Shown one piece after another: positions 62,490-64,000 of a stretch of DNA of 64,000 nt. Source of the DNA: Chrysogorgia sp. JL179-B06 (Eukaryota > Cnidaria > Anthozoa > Scleralcyonacea > Chrysogorgiidae); assembly GCA_035772405.1 (NCBI GenBank), contig JAYKKM010000337.1:432501-496500 (forward strand). Reading direction: 5' to 3'. The number at the start of each line of letters is the position of its first letter. The first letter of the stretch is position 1. The translations under genes were made by a program, and so were the position numbers. Under the pieces are notes generated by a model. That model was not told where the DNA came from, ran no database searches, and worked only from the letters and a program-made list of their open reading frames with translations.

Positions 62490-63730
62490 GCTTTTAATAC
62501 ATTTATCCAACACATTAAATCGCAAAAATATCGTCAGCTTGGCTTCTGGAAATTAAACGAAAATGGTATCCCATTTAATCCAATTCACTGGTTTCAATTT
62601 CCGGATGCTGCTGCCGTTATGAAAAATAAAACCAAATGCTTCTCAACCGATTTATACAATTTGGTGCCAGTGGGCTAATATGATTATCCGAGTTGACAAA
62701 TGTTCAACATTTGGCATAAGAGACTCAAAATCTGTCCAGTATCTACCACGAGTTGAAAACGGCATATCCTACGGTTATTTATAGGTTGCTATTTTGATTT
62801 CAATATGTCAGACCAAGATCACAAGTCAGAGTAATACGACATGATTAACAACATAATGAACGAAATTGAGACGAACTACCACTACATCCAAAAAAACAAA
62901 ATTCTCTTGTACAATCGTTATCTTCTTTCAAAGATATCCTGGCACTTTACCGTTTGGGTCTGTGAACAACTGGACAGTATCACGTCAAAATATATTCGAA
63001 AATCGCTAGAACTTTCCATTTCTGCAACTCGGAGCAATGTTCTGCTTCCTCACAACAAATTAGGTTTAAACATAATTCTTCCTCAACCAAATTTCTCCAG
63101 TGTCAAACCGTCTCCCGATCTGCTTTAAAGTCTTCGCCAAACGAATAGATCAGAAGTCTATTATGGTCGGTTACAAGCAACCACAAAAATGTACAATACG
63201 ATATGTACAAAAACACAAAAGATGTCCTGAATGCAGTCAGAAAAGAACATGAAGATAGGCTTCAAAATCACCTCATTTCACAAGGTTCTTTCTTTTCAAA
63301 CATCGTTAAGCATTCTACATCCACGTTCAACTCCATATGACCTCTGTCCAAAGCGAACTTCCTAAAAATATCTTTAACTTTACCATCCGGTACATCAACA
63401 ACACACTCCGACACGCAAAGACTTTTCAGCTCCTGAAACTTTGCTTCAAGTTGTTGCTGGATGCAAAACATATCTGAATGAGGGCCGCTTTACTTGGCGA
63501 CACGATTCTGTTTTAAATTTCATCGCATCCACATTTAAATCGGTACAACATTCTGAGCTTTCCGCTGATCTTCCTGGAGATCAGTTTCGTCCTGACCTTC
63601 TAATAGCAATTGAAAACAATTCTTTACATTCTGGAACTATAGCTGTCGGATTTGAGTCTAATCTTCAGATCAACACTACCGTAAGAAACGCAAGTATTAA
63701 TTAAATGTAGGAAGTATATTTTAAAGTGCA
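62490..63730 (+). pseudogene. LINE, second part: palm end and C-terminal domain
   Basis: RQLGFWKLNENGIPFNPIHW is followed by FQFPDAAAVM, where an active copy would have a F-x-D-D box. Then come LLYNRYLLSKISWHFTVWVC, a SATRSNVLLPHNKLGLNII stretch and GRFTWRHDSVLNFIASTF, ending with a PDLLIAIENNSL segment. Several frameshifts occur. It continues the fragment at 59680-60178. Confidence 0.8.
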
Positions 63731-63779
63731 TATAACGTCTGTGGGAATTTAACATATATCCAATCTATCGATTCTCCTG

Positions 63780-64000
63780 AGAAAAATTGTAACATATCTT
63801 GTCAGCTGAAAATTTCATCTTCACAGACGTTTTTGCTGTTAAAGTTGACGGAAATGACGTCATAGCGGGAATCTGTAAAGAGGTTTTCATATAGACAGAT
63901 GCCCGCTATGACATCATTTCCGTCAACTTTAACAGCAAAAAAGTCTGTGAAGATGAAATTTTCAGCTGACAAGATATATTACAATTTTTCTCAGGAGAAT
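63780..64000. mobile_element. Foldback MITE family, near-complete copy at window end
   Basis: TAACATATCTTGTCAGCTGA at the left mirrors AGCTGACAAGATATATTACA at the right. Inside, TTTGCTGTTAAAGTTGACGG and AGCGGGAATCTGT are inverted with a 25-bp loop. TTCTCCTGAGAAAAATTGTAA lies at both ends. Confidence 0.85.

Overview
This is a eukaryotic, almost certainly animal, nuclear window. It has GT-AG introns, tRNA-headed SINEs, LINE, Penelope and Gypsy fragments and many short DNA transposons. The multi-exon ROCO-family GTPase, the AT-rich intergenic DNA and the mix of repeats suggest a cnidarian, perhaps an anthozoan such as a coral or sea anemone. That placement is inference; no marker gene here proves it.

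Three protein genes can be supported. (1) A two-exon MFSD6-like transporter lies on the minus strand at 10939-12516, inside a 7.6 kb inverted-repeat structure (9967-17542) whose arms contain about 184-bp tandem units. (2) A 13-exon plus-strand gene at 24822-46177 encodes a predicted 931-residue protein with a Roc GTPase, a COR region, a TIR-like domain, a charged and Ala-rich tail and a terminal CVVL prenylation box. All twelve splice junctions keep the reading frame. (3) A minus-strand acylaminoacyl-peptidase (APEH) gene contributes its last nine exons (51082-58320). These cover the catalytic half, with Ser-Asp-His spacing identical to the human enzyme; the N-terminal half is outside the window or not recognisable. 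Genes 2 and 3 converge and are 4.9 kb apart.

Layout: 1-9.9 kb holds repeats and LINE remnants; 10-17.5 kb the foldback structure with the transporter; 17.5-24.8 kb is gene-poor (a Penelope-like terminal pair, two hAT-like elements, nested palindromes); 24.8-46.2 kb is the ROCO-TIR gene with introns packed with MITEs, SINEs, LINEs and a Penelope GIY-YIG fragment; 46.2-51 kb is intergenic with a 24-bp minisatellite; 51-58.3 kb is APEH, whose introns carry the same 24-bp satellite inverted and a 21-bp CAG-rich satellite; 58.3-64 kb holds a broken LINE split by other elements, including a Gypsy reverse-transcriptase fragment.

The three genes share no evident pathway. The most unusual item is the Roc-COR-TIR-CaaX architecture, which looks like a membrane-anchored signalling or innate-immune GTPase. 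Several mobile elements can be closed exactly because their target-site duplications are visible.
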